Positions 7,050 to 16,849 are shown, numbered from the stretch's first letter. The stretch: 44,126 nucleotides of DNA from an uncultured Paracoccus sp. (GCA_934533075.1 CAKTBJ010000026.1:1-44126), one strand, 5' to 3'. Numbers and translations are program-made. The notes: generated by a model from the sequence alone, not told the origin.

Positions 7050-7949
7050 ATGGAACTGGGCGCCACCCCGCAGACGGCGGATTTCATCAAGGACGTGACC
7101 GAGGCCGATTTCATGGCCGAGGTCATCGAGGCGTCCATGCAGGTGCCGGTGATCGTGGACTTCTGGGCGACCTGGTGCGGCCCGTGCAAGCAGCTTGGCC
7201 CGGTGCTGGAGGCCGAGGTCGCCCGCCACAAGGGCCGCGTGCGGCTGGCCAAGGTGGACGTGGACAGCAACCAGATGATCGCCGGCCAGCTCAGGGTGCA
7301 GTCGATCCCGACCGTCTACGCCTTCTTCCAGGGCCAGCCGGTCGATGCCTTCCAGGGCGCGCTGCCGCAAAGCCAGGTCAAGCAGTTCGTCGAGAAGCTG
7401 GTGGCCCTGGGCGGCGACGATGGCGGGCTGGCCGCGGCGCTGCAAGCGGCCGAGCAGATGCTGGACGAGGGCGCCGCCGCCGATGCGGCTGAAACATTCG
7501 CCGCCATCGCCGGCGAGGAGCCGGAGAACGCCGTCGCCTGGGGCGGGCTGGTGCGCGCCCATGTCGCCGCGGGCGATCTGGATGCGGCGCGGGATGCGCT
7601 GGCGCAGGTGCCCGAGGCGATTGCCGGCTCGGCGGCCATCGAGGCCGCCCGCGCCGGCCTCAGGCTGGCCGAACAGGCAGCGGAGGCCGGCCCCCTGGCC
7701 GAACTGGAGGCCCGCGTGGCCGCCGACCCGGACGACCATCAGGCGCGGTTCGACTATGCGCAGGCGCTGCATGCCGGCGGCCAGACCGAGGCGGCCATCG
7801 ACCAGCTTCTGGACCTGTTCCGCCGGGACCGCGAATGGAACGACGGCGCCGCCAAGGCCCAGCTTTTCACCATCTTCGACGCGCTGAAGCCCACCGATCC
7901 GCTGGTGCAGAAGGGGCGGCGCAGGCTGTCCTCGATGATCTTCGCATGA
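7050..7949 (+). CDS. ybbN: CnoX/YbbN-type thioredoxin-TPR chaperedoxin
   Basis: A 299-residue protein with an N-terminal thioredoxin domain (residues 10-115) and a C-terminal region of alanine-rich helical repeats (about 125-290) of the TPR type found in YbbN/CnoX. The active site WCGPC (Cys43, Cys46) is intact, unlike E. coli CnoX, which lacks the first cysteine. The cis-proline segment [11 protein letters not shown] is normal. CnoX proteins protect substrates of GroEL from aggregation and oxidation and, where CxxC is present, can reduce disulfides. It starts a three-gene operon whose members overlap by ATGA, which suggests fixed co-expression with the LON-domain protein. Confidence 0.9.
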   Translation: MELGATPQTADFIKDVTEADFMAEVIEASMQVPVIVDFWATWCGPCKQLGPVLEAEVARHKGRVRLAKVDVDSNQMIAGQLRVQSIPTVYAFFQGQPVDAFQGALPQSQVKQFVEKLVALGGDDGGLAAALQAAEQMLDEGAAADAAETFAAIAGEEPENAVAWGGLVRAHVAAGDLDAARDALAQVPEAIAGSAAIEAARAGLRLAEQAAEAGPLAELEARVAADPDDHQARFDYAQALHAGGQTEAAIDQLLDLFRRDREWNDGAAKAQLFTIFDALKPTDPLVQKGRRRLSSMIFA

Positions 7950-8575
7950 TCCGCTTCGACCTGCCCGCGCGCCTGCCGCTTTTCGCCTTTCCCGGCGCGA
8001 TCCTGATGCCGCGCGGGCGGGCGCCCCTGACCGTGTTCGAGCCGCGCTACCTGCAACTGGTCGAGGACGTGCTGAAGACCCCCGACCGGCTGATCGGCCT
8101 GATCCAGCCGCAGGGCGAGGGCTTCGCCCGCATCGGCAGCGCCGGACGGCTGACCGGCTTTCAGGAGGTGGAGGACGGCCGCTATCTGATCTCGCTGAAG
8201 GCGGTGTCGCGGTTCACGCTGGTCGAGGTGGAGGAGGGTTTCACGCCTTACGCGCGGGGCCGGGTGGACTGGACCGGCTTCGGCGCCGACCGCAGCGACA
8301 CCCCGCAGGAGGACCCCGGCTTCGACCGCGAGCATTTCCTGCGCCGGCTGCAACGCTATATGACGGTGAAGGAGCTGGCGACCGACTGGGACACGCTGGA
8401 CGAGGCCGGCGACGAGATGCTGGTCAACGCGCTGGCGATGGCGCTCCCCTTCGAGCCGGAGGAGAAGCAGGCGCTGCTGGAGGCCGCGACGCTGACCGAC
8501 CGGCGCGAATTGCTGGACGGGCTGATGGAATTCGCCCTGCACCGGGGCACCGAAGGAAACGAGGCATTGCAATGA
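7946..8575 (+). CDS. LON substrate-binding domain protein (no protease domain)
   Basis: A 209-residue protein consisting only of the N-terminal LON substrate-binding (PUA-like) domain: [19 protein letters not shown], then [12 protein letters not shown], and a helical tail after about residue 125. The ATPase and peptidase modules of Lon are absent, so it cannot be a protease itself. Such stand-alone proteins are widespread and uncharacterised; peptide binding is the obvious guess. It overlaps ybbN (ATGA at 7946) and the downstream UPF0434 gene (ATGA at 8572). The constant position next to a chaperedoxin suggests a role in protein quality control, which is inference. Confidence 0.9.
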   Translation: MIRFDLPARLPLFAFPGAILMPRGRAPLTVFEPRYLQLVEDVLKTPDRLIGLIQPQGEGFARIGSAGRLTGFQEVEDGRYLISLKAVSRFTLVEVEEGFTPYARGRVDWTGFGADRSDTPQEDPGFDREHFLRRLQRYMTVKELATDWDTLDEAGDEMLVNALAMALPFEPEEKQALLEAATLTDRRELLDGLMEFALHRGTEGNEALQ

Positions 8576-8769
8576 GCGAGAGCGGACAGGAGCCGGGTTT
8601 CGACCCGCGCATGCTGGAGGCGCTGGTCTGTCCCCTGACCCATGCCACGCTGCGCTATGACGCGGCGCGGGCGGAACTGGTCAGCGAGGCCGCCGGGCTG
8701 GCCTTTCCGATCCGCGACGGCATCCCGATCATGCTGGTGGACGAGGCGCGCAGCCTGAAGGGCGATTGA
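8572..8769 (+). CDS. UPF0434/Trm112-like small protein
   Basis: A 65-residue protein of the YcaR/Trm112 family, with the signature [17 protein letters not shown] at its C-terminal half. Family members with four cysteines bind zinc; here only the first is kept (LVCPLTH instead of CPxC, ELVSE instead of ELxC), so metal binding is probably lost. Eukaryotic and archaeal Trm112 activates methyltransferases; the bacterial role is not settled. The start overlaps the LON gene by ATGA. Confidence 0.9.
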   Translation: MSESGQEPGFDPRMLEALVCPLTHATLRYDAARAELVSEAAGLAFPIRDGIPIMLVDEARSLKGD

Positions 8770-9157
8770 GGCGGGGCGCGGGCGGCTGAACAGGCGCCCT
8801 TCGCAGGCGTCCGGCGCGCCCGTGCGCAGCCCGGGCGGTCGCTTGCGCCTGCTTCTTCCGGCCGGCGCCCGACGGGTGCGTCCGTGGCCATGCCGTCGCC
8901 GGTGATGCGCCCGACACCGCCGGCGCCCGGTCTCTTGCCGGCAGGACGCCCCATCGCCGGGCTACGGATCGACGCGAAGGCCGGGCGGCCGTTGCCCGCT
9001 GCGTGCCTGATGGCGGCCGCGTTGCCACGAAGCGGCGGCGGTCCTGCGCCCGATGGGCTGCCATGCCCGACCGGGGGCGCGGGCGCCGGCGAAGGCCGGC
9101 GGGGCCGCAAGCGGCCTCGATGGCCGCTTGCGGCCCTTTTTTCCGGAGATGCGGCGG
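8770..9157. other. 388-base gap with no convincing gene, ending in a strong terminator
   Basis: No frame here has plausible codon use or recognisable similarity; the longer open frames run across the terminator or are antisense to the UPF0434 gene. The only firm element is the terminator at 9102-9142. The stretch is either a long 3' untranslated region of the CnoX operon or encodes an untranslated RNA. Confidence 0.5.
9102..9142 (+). terminator. Strong intrinsic terminator downstream of the CnoX operon
   Basis: A perfect 15-bp stem (9102-9116 with 9122-9136) closes a five-base TCGAT loop and is followed by six T. It lies 332 bases after the UPF0434 stop codon and 16 bases before the end of the convergent ubiH gene. 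Confidence 0.9.
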
Positions 9158-10381
9158 CTAGAGCCGTTGCCCGGTCAGCAGGCGCGGCATGTCTCCGGGC
9201 AGCTTCAGCCCCGCCGCCTGCCGCATGAAATGCCGGCGCAGCGGTCCGATGGCCTGCACCAGCCCCATGCCCAGGCCGCGCGCGGTGCGCAGAAGCTGGC
9301 TTTCGTTGGAAAACAGCCAGTTGACCCCGTCCATGCCCAGCGCCATCGCCGTGGAATCGAATCGCCGCCAGCGTTGGTAGCGGGCCAGCACCAGGTCGCC
9401 GCCGATATCTTCGCCGCGCCGATGCGCCGCGACCAGCACTTCGGCCAGCGCCGCCACGTCCCGCAGCCCGAGATTCAGCCCCTGCCCGGCGATGGGGTGG
9501 ACGCCATGCGCCGCATCCCCCACCAGCGCCAGCCGCCCGGCCACATAGCTTTCCGCCAGCGTCAGGCTGAGCGGATAGGAAAACCGCCCGCCCTCCAGCG
9601 TCAGCGCGCCAAGGAAATCGCCGAAGCGCGGCGCCAGCACGTCGAGGAAATCCGCATCCGGCAGCGCCGCGATGGCGCGGGCCTGCGCCTCGGGCAGCGA
9701 CCAGACCAGGCAGCTTTGATTGCCCTTCAGCGGCAGGATGGCCAGCGGGCCGCCGGGCAGGAACAGCTGATGCGCCACGCCCTTGTGCGGCAGGGCGTGG
9801 CCGATGGTCGCCACCAGCGCCACCTGACCGTAATCATGCCCCTGCCGCCGGATCCCCGCCCGCTCGGCCGTGGGCGAGCGGCGGCCGTCGGCGCCGACCA
9901 GCAGGCGCCCGGACAGGTCGCCCCGGTCGGTGGTCACGCTGACCCCGGCGGCTTCGGGTGCGTGGTCCAGCACCGTGCAGCCGGGCAGCAGCGGGATGCG
10001 GGCCTCCTCCATCGCCTCATGCAGGGCCGCGGAAAGATGGCGGTCCTCGACCATGTAGCCGACCGGGCCTTCCTCGATCTCGGCGCTGTCGAAATGCAGG
10101 TGCAGGCGGCTGGCCGGCTCGCCCTCGCGGGCCTGCGCCGCCGTCACGCCGAGGATCGGCTGCGCCTCGGGCGCCAGCCGGCCCCATATCCCCAGCGCCG
10201 CCATCAGCCGCTGCGAGGCCAGCGCCATCGCATAGGCGCGCCCGTCGAAGCCCGCCGCCTGCCGTGCCCGCGCCGGTGCCGCGTCGATCACGCAGGCCGA
10301 CAGCCCGGCCTGTGCCAGCGCCAGCGCCAGCATCGGACCGTTCAGCCCGCCCCCGGCGATGATGACATCATGTTCGTTCAT
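9158..10381 (-). CDS. ubiH: UbiH/UbiF/VisC-family FAD-dependent ubiquinone-biosynthesis hydroxylase
   Basis: A 407-residue aromatic-ring flavoprotein monooxygenase of ubiquinone synthesis. The FAD dinucleotide loop IIAGGGLNGPMLALAL begins near residue 7, the middle DG motif is LLVGADGRRSPTAERA, and the second FAD motif is LALVGDAAHGVHPIAGQGLN. These are the three diagnostic elements of the UbiH/COQ6 family. Alphaproteobacterial members hydroxylate different ring positions (UbiH, UbiF, UbiI, UbiL, UbiM), so which carbon is modified cannot be read here. The ATG at 10381 is chosen because homologues start just before the FAD loop. It is divergent from the amidase. COQ9, another ubiquinone factor, lies at 20.5 kb. 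Confidence 0.86.
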   Translation of the reverse strand: MNEHDVIIAGGGLNGPMLALALAQAGLSACVIDAAPARARQAAGFDGRAYAMALASQRLMAALGIWGRLAPEAQPILGVTAAQAREGEPASRLHLHFDSAEIEEGPVGYMVEDRHLSAALHEAMEEARIPLLPGCTVLDHAPEAAGVSVTTDRGDLSGRLLVGADGRRSPTAERAGIRRQGHDYGQVALVATIGHALPHKGVAHQLFLPGGPLAILPLKGNQSCLVWSLPEAQARAIAALPDADFLDVLAPRFGDFLGALTLEGGRFSYPLSLTLAESYVAGRLALVGDAAHGVHPIAGQGLNLGLRDVAALAEVLVAAHRRGEDIGGDLVLARYQRWRRFDSTAMALGMDGVNWLFSNESQLLRTARGLGMGLVQAIGPLRRHFMRQAAGLKLPGDMPRLLTGQRL

Positions 10382-10494
10382 GCCCGCCACCTTAGCGGCA
10401 TTGCGGGCGGGTTTCACGCCCCAATCGGCGCCACCTTGTCGCAGCGCCGGCCGGGGGCTAGGCTGCCCCGGAAGCGGCGCGAAGGGGTGCGGTG

Positions 10495-11826
10495 ATGGAC
10501 TGGATGAAGGCAGGTGCGGCCCAGCAGGGGCGCGCGATCATGGCGGGCGTTCTGGACCCGGTGGAGCAGGTCGAGGCCGCGCTGGCCGGGATCGAGCGCC
10601 ATCCCTATGCCGACCGCATCTTTGCCCGCCTGACGCCCGAGCGCGCCCGCGCCGAGGCCATCGCCGCCCATGACCGCGCCCGCGCCGACCAGCGGCGGGG
10701 GCTGCTGGACGGGGTGGGGCTGGTCTGGAAGGACAATATCGACACGGCGGGCGTGGCGACCGAGGCCGGCAGCCGCCTGCTGGAAGGTCGCATCCCGGCC
10801 CGCGACGCCGAAATCCTGCGCCGGGCGACGGTGGCCGGCAGCGTCTGCCTCGGCAAGACCCATATGACCGAACTGGCCTTTTCCGGCCTCGGCATCAATA
10901 CCGAGACCGCGACGCCGCCCAATGCCTATGACCCGGCGCTGGCGCCGGGCGGCTCGTCCTCCGGGACGGCGGCGGCGGTGGCGCTGGGGCTGGCGCCGGC
11001 GGGGGTGGGGTCCGACACCGGCGGCTCGATCCGCCTGCCGGCGGCGTGGAACGGGCTGGTCGGCTTCAAGCCCACGGTGGGGGCGCTGCCCACCGACGGC
11101 ATCGTGCCGCTGTGCCTGACCTTCGACGCCCCCGGCCCGCTGGCCCATACGGTCGAGGATTGCGCGCTGATCCATGCCATGCTCGCCGGCATCCCGGACC
11201 CGGACTTCACCGGCGCCGATGTGGCGGGGATGCATGTCATGGTGCTGGACGGGTTGCCCTTCGAGGGCGCGCAGGATGCCCCCGTGGCCGGCTTCGAGGC
11301 CGCCGTGGAGCGGCTGGCCCGCAAGGGCGCCCGCATCAGCCGCATCGACCAGCCCTCCGCACGGGCGGCGCTGGCCACCGGCACACCGCTTTACGCGCCC
11401 GAGGCCTACGGGCTTTGGCAGCATGTCATCGAAGCCGCGCCGGAGAAGATGAACGCCAATATCCTGACCCGCTTTCGCGGCGGCAAGGCGATGTCGGCGC
11501 CCGATTACGTCGCCGGCTGGCAGGCGCTGCGGCAGGCGCAAGCCGACTGGGCGCAGGCGGTGGCCGGCTTCGATGCCGTCCTGCTGCCGACCAGCCCGAT
11601 CCTGCCCCCCGATGCCGCGCGCCTGATGGATGACGTGGACTATTTCGCCAGCCAGAACCTGCTGACCCTGCGCAATACCCGCATCGGCAACGTGCTGGGC
11701 CTGCCGGGAATCACCCTGCCCACCGCGCGCGACGCCTGCGGGCTGATGGCGCTGGGCCGGGCCGGGGCCGATCTGGACCTGCTGCGCGTGGCCACGGCGA
11801 TCGAGGCGGCGCTGGCCGGGGACTGA
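10495..11826 (+). CDS. Amidase signature family hydrolase (GatA-like)
   Basis: A 443-residue member of the amidase signature family with the full Ser-cisSer-Lys triad: Lys79 in VWKDNIDT, the cis-serine in PGGSSSGTA (residues 152-158) and the nucleophile Ser178 in GSDTGGSIRLP. It hydrolyses an amide bond of an unknown small substrate. It is not the GatA subunit of the tRNA amidotransferase, since gatB and gatC are absent here and it is somewhat shorter. An in-frame GTG lies directly before the chosen ATG (GTGATG); the AGGGG box seven bases upstream favours the ATG. Confidence 0.85.
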   Translation: MDWMKAGAAQQGRAIMAGVLDPVEQVEAALAGIERHPYADRIFARLTPERARAEAIAAHDRARADQRRGLLDGVGLVWKDNIDTAGVATEAGSRLLEGRIPARDAEILRRATVAGSVCLGKTHMTELAFSGLGINTETATPPNAYDPALAPGGSSSGTAAAVALGLAPAGVGSDTGGSIRLPAAWNGLVGFKPTVGALPTDGIVPLCLTFDAPGPLAHTVEDCALIHAMLAGIPDPDFTGADVAGMHVMVLDGLPFEGAQDAPVAGFEAAVERLARKGARISRIDQPSARAALATGTPLYAPEAYGLWQHVIEAAPEKMNANILTRFRGGKAMSAPDYVAGWQALRQAQADWAQAVAGFDAVLLPTSPILPPDAARLMDDVDYFASQNLLTLRNTRIGNVLGLPGITLPTARDACGLMALGRAGADLDLLRVATAIEAALAGD

Positions 11827-11855
11827 GCCGCCCGCGGCGGCCCCTCGCCGGGCGG

Positions 11856-11872
11856 CCCTGCCGCCGGCAGGG
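11856..11872 (+). other. Short hairpin after the amidase gene
   Basis: CCCTGCC-GCC-GGCAGGG forms a perfect seven-bp stem 30 bases after the amidase stop codon. There is no T tract, so intrinsic termination is doubtful. Confidence 0.3.
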
Positions 11873-11978
11873 GGCGCGCGAACCGTTCAGGCGATTTGCC
11901 CGGCAGTCTGGACGCATGGGCACGGATTCGTTACTCTGCCCCGCATAAGGGGCGATCAGACCCCATTGCGAGGCAGAC

Positions 11979-13175
11979 ATGGCATCACCCGCGCGGTTCT
12001 CTAACCTGCCGGAATATGCGTTTCCGCGGCTGCGGGCGCTGCTTTCCGACATCACCCCCGGCCTTGCGCCGGGCGAGGCCCCGATGGTGCTGACCATCGG
12101 CGAGCCGCGCCATGCCTTCCCCGACTGGGTGCCGGAGGTGCTGGCGGCCTCGGCCCCCGAACTGGGCAAATACCCGCCGAACGAGGGCACGCCGGAACTG
12201 CTGGCCGCCATCTCCGGCTGGCTGAAGCGGCGCCACGACATCGACGTGCCGCCGGCGCAGATCACCGCCCTGAACGGCTCGCGCGAGGGGCTGTTCAACG
12301 CCTGCATCGCGCTGTGCCCCGAGGAAAAGCGCGGGCAAAAGCCGAAGGTGCTGATTCCGAACCCGTTCTATCAGGTCTATGCCGTGGCCGCCGCCGCCGT
12401 GGGCGCCGAGGCCGTGTTCGTCACCGCCGACGATGCCAGCGGCCACCTGCCCGATTTCGCCGGCCTGCCGGAGGCGGTGCTGGACACCGCCGCCATCGCC
12501 TATCTGTGCAGCCCCGCCAACCCGCAGGGCACCGTGGCCTCCGAGCGTTATCTGGAGGAACTGATCGCGCTGGCCGAAGCCCATGATTTCATCGTGTTCG
12601 CCGATGAATGCTATTCCGAGATCTGGCGCGACACGCCGCCGGTGGGGGCGCTGGACGTGGCCATCCGGCTGGGGCTGCCGCATCGGGTTGTGATGTTCAA
12701 CTCGCTGTCGAAACGCTCGAACCTGCCCGGCGCGCGCTCGGGCTTTGCCGCCGGGGGGGCGGATGCTATCGCCCGCATCCGCCAGTTGCGCAGCTATTCC
12801 GGCGCGCCGCTGCCGCTGCCCATGCAGCGGATCAGTGAACGCGCCTGGGCGGACGAGGATCATGTCGGCCCCAACCGCGCCCTCTATCAGGAAAAATTCG
12901 CCATCGCCGACCGCATCTTCGGCAATGTGCCCGGCTATCTGCCCCCGCAGGGCGGCTTCTTCCTGTGGCTGCCGGTCGAGGATGGCGAAGCCGCCGCCCG
13001 CAAGCTGTGGCAGGAGGCCGGCATCCAGGTGCTGCCGGGCGCCTACCTGTCGCGCGACGTGGACGGGCATAACCCCGGCAAGGGCTATATCCGCGTGGCG
13101 CTGGTCGACGACGCGGCGAAAACCGAGGCGGCGCTGACCCGGCTGCACGCCACCCTTTACGCGGCGGAGGGCTGA
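11979..13175 (+). CDS. dapC: N-succinyldiaminopimelate aminotransferase-like class I aminotransferase
   Basis: A 398-residue fold-type I PLP aminotransferase. The PLP lysine is Lys245 in [16 protein letters not shown]. Also present are [11 protein letters not shown] near residue 40, NGSREGLF near 105, NPFYQVY near 128 and [10 protein letters not shown] near 180. This series of motifs matches DapC of betaproteobacteria closely and differs from aspartate aminotransferases. DapC makes N-succinyl-LL-diaminopimelate for lysine and peptidoglycan synthesis. The ATG at 11979 follows GAGGCAG. The gene ends five bases before ftsK, so the two are likely co-transcribed, which links a cell-wall precursor enzyme with the division motor. 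Confidence 0.78.
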   Translation: MASPARFSNLPEYAFPRLRALLSDITPGLAPGEAPMVLTIGEPRHAFPDWVPEVLAASAPELGKYPPNEGTPELLAAISGWLKRRHDIDVPPAQITALNGSREGLFNACIALCPEEKRGQKPKVLIPNPFYQVYAVAAAAVGAEAVFVTADDASGHLPDFAGLPEAVLDTAAIAYLCSPANPQGTVASERYLEELIALAEAHDFIVFADECYSEIWRDTPPVGALDVAIRLGLPHRVVMFNSLSKRSNLPGARSGFAAGGADAIARIRQLRSYSGAPLPLPMQRISERAWADEDHVGPNRALYQEKFAIADRIFGNVPGYLPPQGGFFLWLPVEDGEAAARKLWQEAGIQVLPGAYLSRDVDGHNPGKGYIRVALVDDAAKTEAALTRLHATLYAAEG

Positions 13176-13180
13176 GGCGG

Positions 13181-15802
13181 ATGGCAAGCTGGTCAGCAAA
13201 GCAACGCGAGCCGCTGTTCGATCAGGGCACCCGCATGGCGCTGGAACGGCGCGGCAAGGAGTTGCTGGGCGCCGGGCTGGTCCTGCTGGGTCTGGCCGTG
13301 GCGATGATGCTGGTCAGCTTTACCCCCGACGATCCGGGCTTTCTGGCGGCCACCGACGCGCCGGCGCAGAACCTGCTGGGGCTGCCGGGGGCCTATATCG
13401 CCTCGGCCCTGTTCATGCTGTGCGGGCACGGCGCCTGGGGGATCGTGGTCGCGGCGATGGTCTGGGGGCTGCGGCTGCTGCTGCACAAGGGTGAAGGCCG
13501 CTGGATGCGGGCGCTGTTCCTGCCGCTGGCGCTGGTGCCGCTGGCCGCCTATTTCAGCTCGGTCCCGCCGGCCGAGGGCTGGGCGCAAAGCTTTGGCCTG
13601 GGCGGGCATTTCGGCGACATGACGATGGGCGCGCTGCTGTCGGTGATGCCGCTGGCGCCCGCCGCCGGGCTGAAGCTGGCCGCCGTGCTGACCGCGGTGG
13701 CCGCGGGCTGGCTGGGCGCTTTCGCGCTGGGCGTGGACCGGGCCGAGGCGCTTTCGGTGCTGCGCTTCCTGCGCCGGGGGCTGGGCACCGCGCGGCAGGT
13801 CGGCGGCGTGGCCGTGGGACGCGGGGCGCAGGCTTCCGCGCGCGGCGTGGCGGCGGCGAAAAGCCGTGCCGCCGCGCGGCGCAAGGCGGCACCGGCCGAG
13901 GCCGGCGACGAGTCGCCGCTGCGCATGCAGGCCCTGCTGCAAAGGCTGCAAAGAAAGCCCGCGCCGGTCGAGGATGCGGATTATGACGAGGACGGCGACG
14001 CCCTGCCTTCGGAACTGGTCGAGCGCGCGCCGCCGCAAACCGTCACCGAGGCGCCGGATGACGAGCATGTGCGCCGCTCCATCCTCAGCGCGGTGACGGC
14101 GCGGCTGGGACGCGGCAAGCCCGAGACCCGGCCCGAGGATGACGACGACGAGGGCGAGGTGATCGAGGCCGAACCCATCCGCCCCTTCGGTGCCGATACG
14201 CGGCGGGTCGTGGTGCCGCCGGCGCCGCGCTCCGGCCCGTCGCGGCAGGCCCGCGACGAGGCCCAGCCCAGCCTGAACTTCGACGGCGTGCATCCGGGTT
14301 ACGAATGCCCGCCGCTGGGCCTGCTGACCGCCCCCGGCGCACCGGGGCGCGAGCAGCTTTCGGCCGAGGCGCTGATGGAAAACGCCCGCATGCTGGAGGC
14401 GGTGCTGGACGATTACGGCGTGCGCGGCCAGATCACCGAGGTCCGCCCCGGTCCCGTGGTCACGCTTTACGAACTGGAGCCGGCGCCGGGGCTGAAGGCC
14501 AGCCGGGTGATCGGGCTTTCGGACGACATCGCGCGGTCCATGTCGGCGCTGTCGGCGCGGGTCTCGACCGTGCCGGGGCGCAGCGTCATCGGGATCGAAC
14601 TGCCCAACCTGCGCCGCGAGAAGGTGCTGCTGCGCGAGATCCTCGGGGCGCGGGCCTTCGGCGACAGCTCGATGCCGCTGCCTCTGGCGCTGGGCAAGGA
14701 TATCGGCGGCGAGCCGGTGGTGGCCAACCTCGCCAAGATGCCGCATCTGCTGATCGCCGGCACCACCGGCTCCGGCAAGTCGGTGGCGATCAACACCATG
14801 ATCCTGTCGCTGCTTTACAAGCTGCGCCCCGAGGAATGCCGCCTCATCATGATCGACCCCAAGATGCTGGAACTGTCGGTCTATGACGGCATTCCGCATC
14901 TGCTGTCCCCGGTCGTGACCGATCCCAAGAAGGCCGTGGTGGCGCTGAAATGGGTCGTGTCGGAGATGGAGGAGCGTTATCGCCGCATGTCCAAGATGGG
15001 CGTGCGCAATATCGAGGGCTACAACACCCGCGTCCGCGAGGCGCTGGACAAGGGCGAGATGTTCAAGCGCACCGTCCAGACCGGCTTCGACGAGGATACC
15101 GGCGAGCCGATCTTCGAGACCGAGGAATTCCAGCCCGAGGCCTTCCCCTATATCGTGGTGATCGTGGACGAGATGGCCGACCTGATGATGGTCGCCGGCA
15201 AGGAGATCGAGGCCTGCATCCAGCGCCTTGCGCAGATGGCGCGGGCCAGCGGCATCCACCTGATCATGGCGACGCAGCGGCCTTCGGTCGATGTGATCAC
15301 CGGCACGATCAAGGCGAACTTCCCCACGCGGATCAGCTTTCAGGTCACGTCGAAGATCGACAGCCGCACCATCCTGGGCGAGCAGGGGGCCGAGCAGCTT
15401 CTGGGCATGGGCGACATGCTGTATATGGCCGGCGGGTCCAGGATCACCCGCGTCCACGGCCCCTTCGTCAGCGACGAGGAGGTCGAGGAGGTCGTCAACC
15501 ATCTGAAATCCTTCGGCCCGCCCTGCTACATGTCCGGCGTGGTCGAGGGGCCTGACGACGAGGTGGCCAGTGATATCGACGCCGTTCTGGGCCTTGGCGG
15601 CGATGGCGGCGACGACCAGCTTTATGACCAGGCGGTGGCGATCGTGGCCAAGGACCGCAAATGCTCGACCTCCTATATCCAGCGCAAGCTGGCCATCGGC
15701 TATAACAAGGCCGCGCGGCTGGTCGAGCAGATGGAGGAGCAGGGCGTGGTCAGCGCGGCGAACCATGTCGGCAAGCGCGAGGTGCTGATCCCCGAGGTCT
15801 GA
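13181..15802 (+). CDS. ftsK: DNA translocase FtsK
   Basis: An 873-residue cell-division DNA pump that segregates the chromosome terminus and activates dimer resolution at the septum. The N-terminal 200 residues hold four or so hydrophobic membrane helices. They are followed by an Ala/Arg-rich then acidic linker (200-390), an alpha/beta domain, the Walker A loop GTTGSGKS at 527-534 and Walker [12 protein letters not shown]. The RecA-like motor ends before a gamma winged-helix of about 65 residues ([13 protein letters not shown] onward) that reads KOPS sequences. All domains are complete. It follows the aminotransferase by five bases and is closed by a terminator at 15824. Confidence 0.97.
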   Translation: MASWSAKQREPLFDQGTRMALERRGKELLGAGLVLLGLAVAMMLVSFTPDDPGFLAATDAPAQNLLGLPGAYIASALFMLCGHGAWGIVVAAMVWGLRLLLHKGEGRWMRALFLPLALVPLAAYFSSVPPAEGWAQSFGLGGHFGDMTMGALLSVMPLAPAAGLKLAAVLTAVAAGWLGAFALGVDRAEALSVLRFLRRGLGTARQVGGVAVGRGAQASARGVAAAKSRAAARRKAAPAEAGDESPLRMQALLQRLQRKPAPVEDADYDEDGDALPSELVERAPPQTVTEAPDDEHVRRSILSAVTARLGRGKPETRPEDDDDEGEVIEAEPIRPFGADTRRVVVPPAPRSGPSRQARDEAQPSLNFDGVHPGYECPPLGLLTAPGAPGREQLSAEALMENARMLEAVLDDYGVRGQITEVRPGPVVTLYELEPAPGLKASRVIGLSDDIARSMSALSARVSTVPGRSVIGIELPNLRREKVLLREILGARAFGDSSMPLPLALGKDIGGEPVVANLAKMPHLLIAGTTGSGKSVAINTMILSLLYKLRPEECRLIMIDPKMLELSVYDGIPHLLSPVVTDPKKAVVALKWVVSEMEERYRRMSKMGVRNIEGYNTRVREALDKGEMFKRTVQTGFDEDTGEPIFETEEFQPEAFPYIVVIVDEMADLMMVAGKEIEACIQRLAQMARASGIHLIMATQRPSVDVITGTIKANFPTRISFQVTSKIDSRTILGEQGAEQLLGMGDMLYMAGGSRITRVHGPFVSDEEVEEVVNHLKSFGPPCYMSGVVEGPDDEVASDIDAVLGLGGDGGDDQLYDQAVAIVAKDRKCSTSYIQRKLAIGYNKAARLVEQMEEQGVVSAANHVGKREVLIPEV

Positions 15803-15823
15803 AGGCGCCGGGTCGGATTGGGG

Positions 15824-15854
15824 GGCGGCTGGATCGGTCGCCGCCTTTCTTATT
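15824..15854 (+). terminator. Intrinsic terminator after ftsK
   Basis: GGCGGC at 15824-15829 pairs with GCCGCC at 15840-15845 across a ten-base loop and is followed by TTTCTTATT. The T-rich tail runs into the end of the convergent methyltransferase gene (stop at 15850-15852). Confidence 0.7.
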
Positions 15855-16695
15855 CCGGCGACCAGCCTTGCCAGTCCACGGGCAGGCCGTTGAACCGGCG
15901 GGCCATGACCTGCATCGCCTCGGGATTGCTGTCCATCAGCACGCAGTCGCGGCCCAGCGCATGGGCGCTTTCGCCGGTGGTGCCGCTGCCGGCGAAGAAA
16001 TCCAGCACCAGCCCGCCGGGACGGGAATGCACCGCCATGATCCGGTCGATGATGCCGCGCGGCTTCTGGTTGGGATAGCCGGTGCGCTCGCGCCCGTGCG
16101 GGCTGACGATGGTGTGCCACCAGGTATCGGTGGGCAGCTTGCCGCGCGCCGCCTTCTCGGCGCCCACCAGCGTCGGCGCCATATAGGGAATGCGGTCGCA
16201 GGCATCGAGGTTGAACGTATAGCGGCGCGGGTCGCGGGCATACCACAGGATGCTGTCATGCTTGGCCGGCCAGCGTTTGCGGGTCCGGGCGCCGTAATCA
16301 TAGGCCCAGATGATTTCGTTCATGAAGCCGGCGCGGCCGAACAGCCCGTCCAGCCAGACCTTGACGTAATGCACCTCGCGGCAGTCCAGATGCACCATCA
16401 GGCTGCCATCGGGGGCCAGCAGCCGATGCGCTTCGACCAGGCGCGGCGCCAGAAAGCCCAGATAATCCTCGTAGCTGTCGCCATAGCCCGATTCCGCCAG
16501 CCGCTCGACCCGGTAGCGGCGGCCGTGGAAGCCGACATGGCTGCCCTCGGCATCCGGGTGGGCGGTCAGGGTCAGGCGCTTTTGCACGCGGCCGGTATTG
16601 AAGGGCGGGTCGATATAGATCAGGTCCACCGATCCGGCCGGCATCTGCCGCAGCATGGGCAGGTTGTCGCCGAAGCAGACCGTCAGTTTAGGCAT
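15850..16695 (-). CDS. Site-specific DNA methyltransferase, beta-class (N4/N6 amino type), orphan
   Basis: A 281-residue SAM-dependent DNA methyltransferase. The catalytic motif IV is IDPPFNTG near residue 30, and the SAM motif I, DFFAGSGTTGES, comes near the C-terminus. The order catalytic-first is that of the beta class, which methylates adenine N6 or cytosine N4. TRD-like sequence lies between. It is shorter than CcrM (about 358 residues), has DPPF rather than DPPY, and lacks room for the CcrM C-terminal domain, so I do not call it CcrM. No restriction gene is adjacent. The ATG at 16695 has a GGGAGG site; longer frames upstream have no family similarity. Confidence 0.88.
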   Translation of the reverse strand: MPKLTVCFGDNLPMLRQMPAGSVDLIYIDPPFNTGRVQKRLTLTAHPDAEGSHVGFHGRRYRVERLAESGYGDSYEDYLGFLAPRLVEAHRLLAPDGSLMVHLDCREVHYVKVWLDGLFGRAGFMNEIIWAYDYGARTRKRWPAKHDSILWYARDPRRYTFNLDACDRIPYMAPTLVGAEKAARGKLPTDTWWHTIVSPHGRERTGYPNQKPRGIIDRIMAVHSRPGGLVLDFFAGSGTTGESAHALGRDCVLMDSNPEAMQVMARRFNGLPVDWQGWSPE

Positions 16696-16849
16696 GATTC
16701 CGCCTCCCGGATGCGTATTCGCACTCTGCCCGCTGGGGTGGGGTCTGGCTAGTTGTCTAAATGGCCGCTTCTTGCTGCCGATGCCGGTGCCGCATTCCCG
16801 CCGGCTCCGGCGCGTGCTAGGGCAGGGCCACGCCCGAGGAGAGCCGAGA

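Noticed and set aside
8884..9228. A 114-codon frame in the gap before ubiH.
   Set aside because: It reads through a perfect terminator and overlaps the end of ubiH; low-complexity composition.
10495..11826. Identification of the amidase as GatA.
   Set aside because: No gatB or gatC nearby and the length is below that of GatA; a generic amidase is safer.
13193..16246. A 1017-codon open frame antisense to ftsK.
   Set aside because: It is His/Arg/Gly-rich shadow sequence produced by GC bias opposite a complete ftsK; no family features.
15850..16695. Identification of the methyltransferase as CcrM.
   Set aside because: It is about 75 residues shorter, has DPPF instead of DPPY and lacks the CcrM C-terminal domain.
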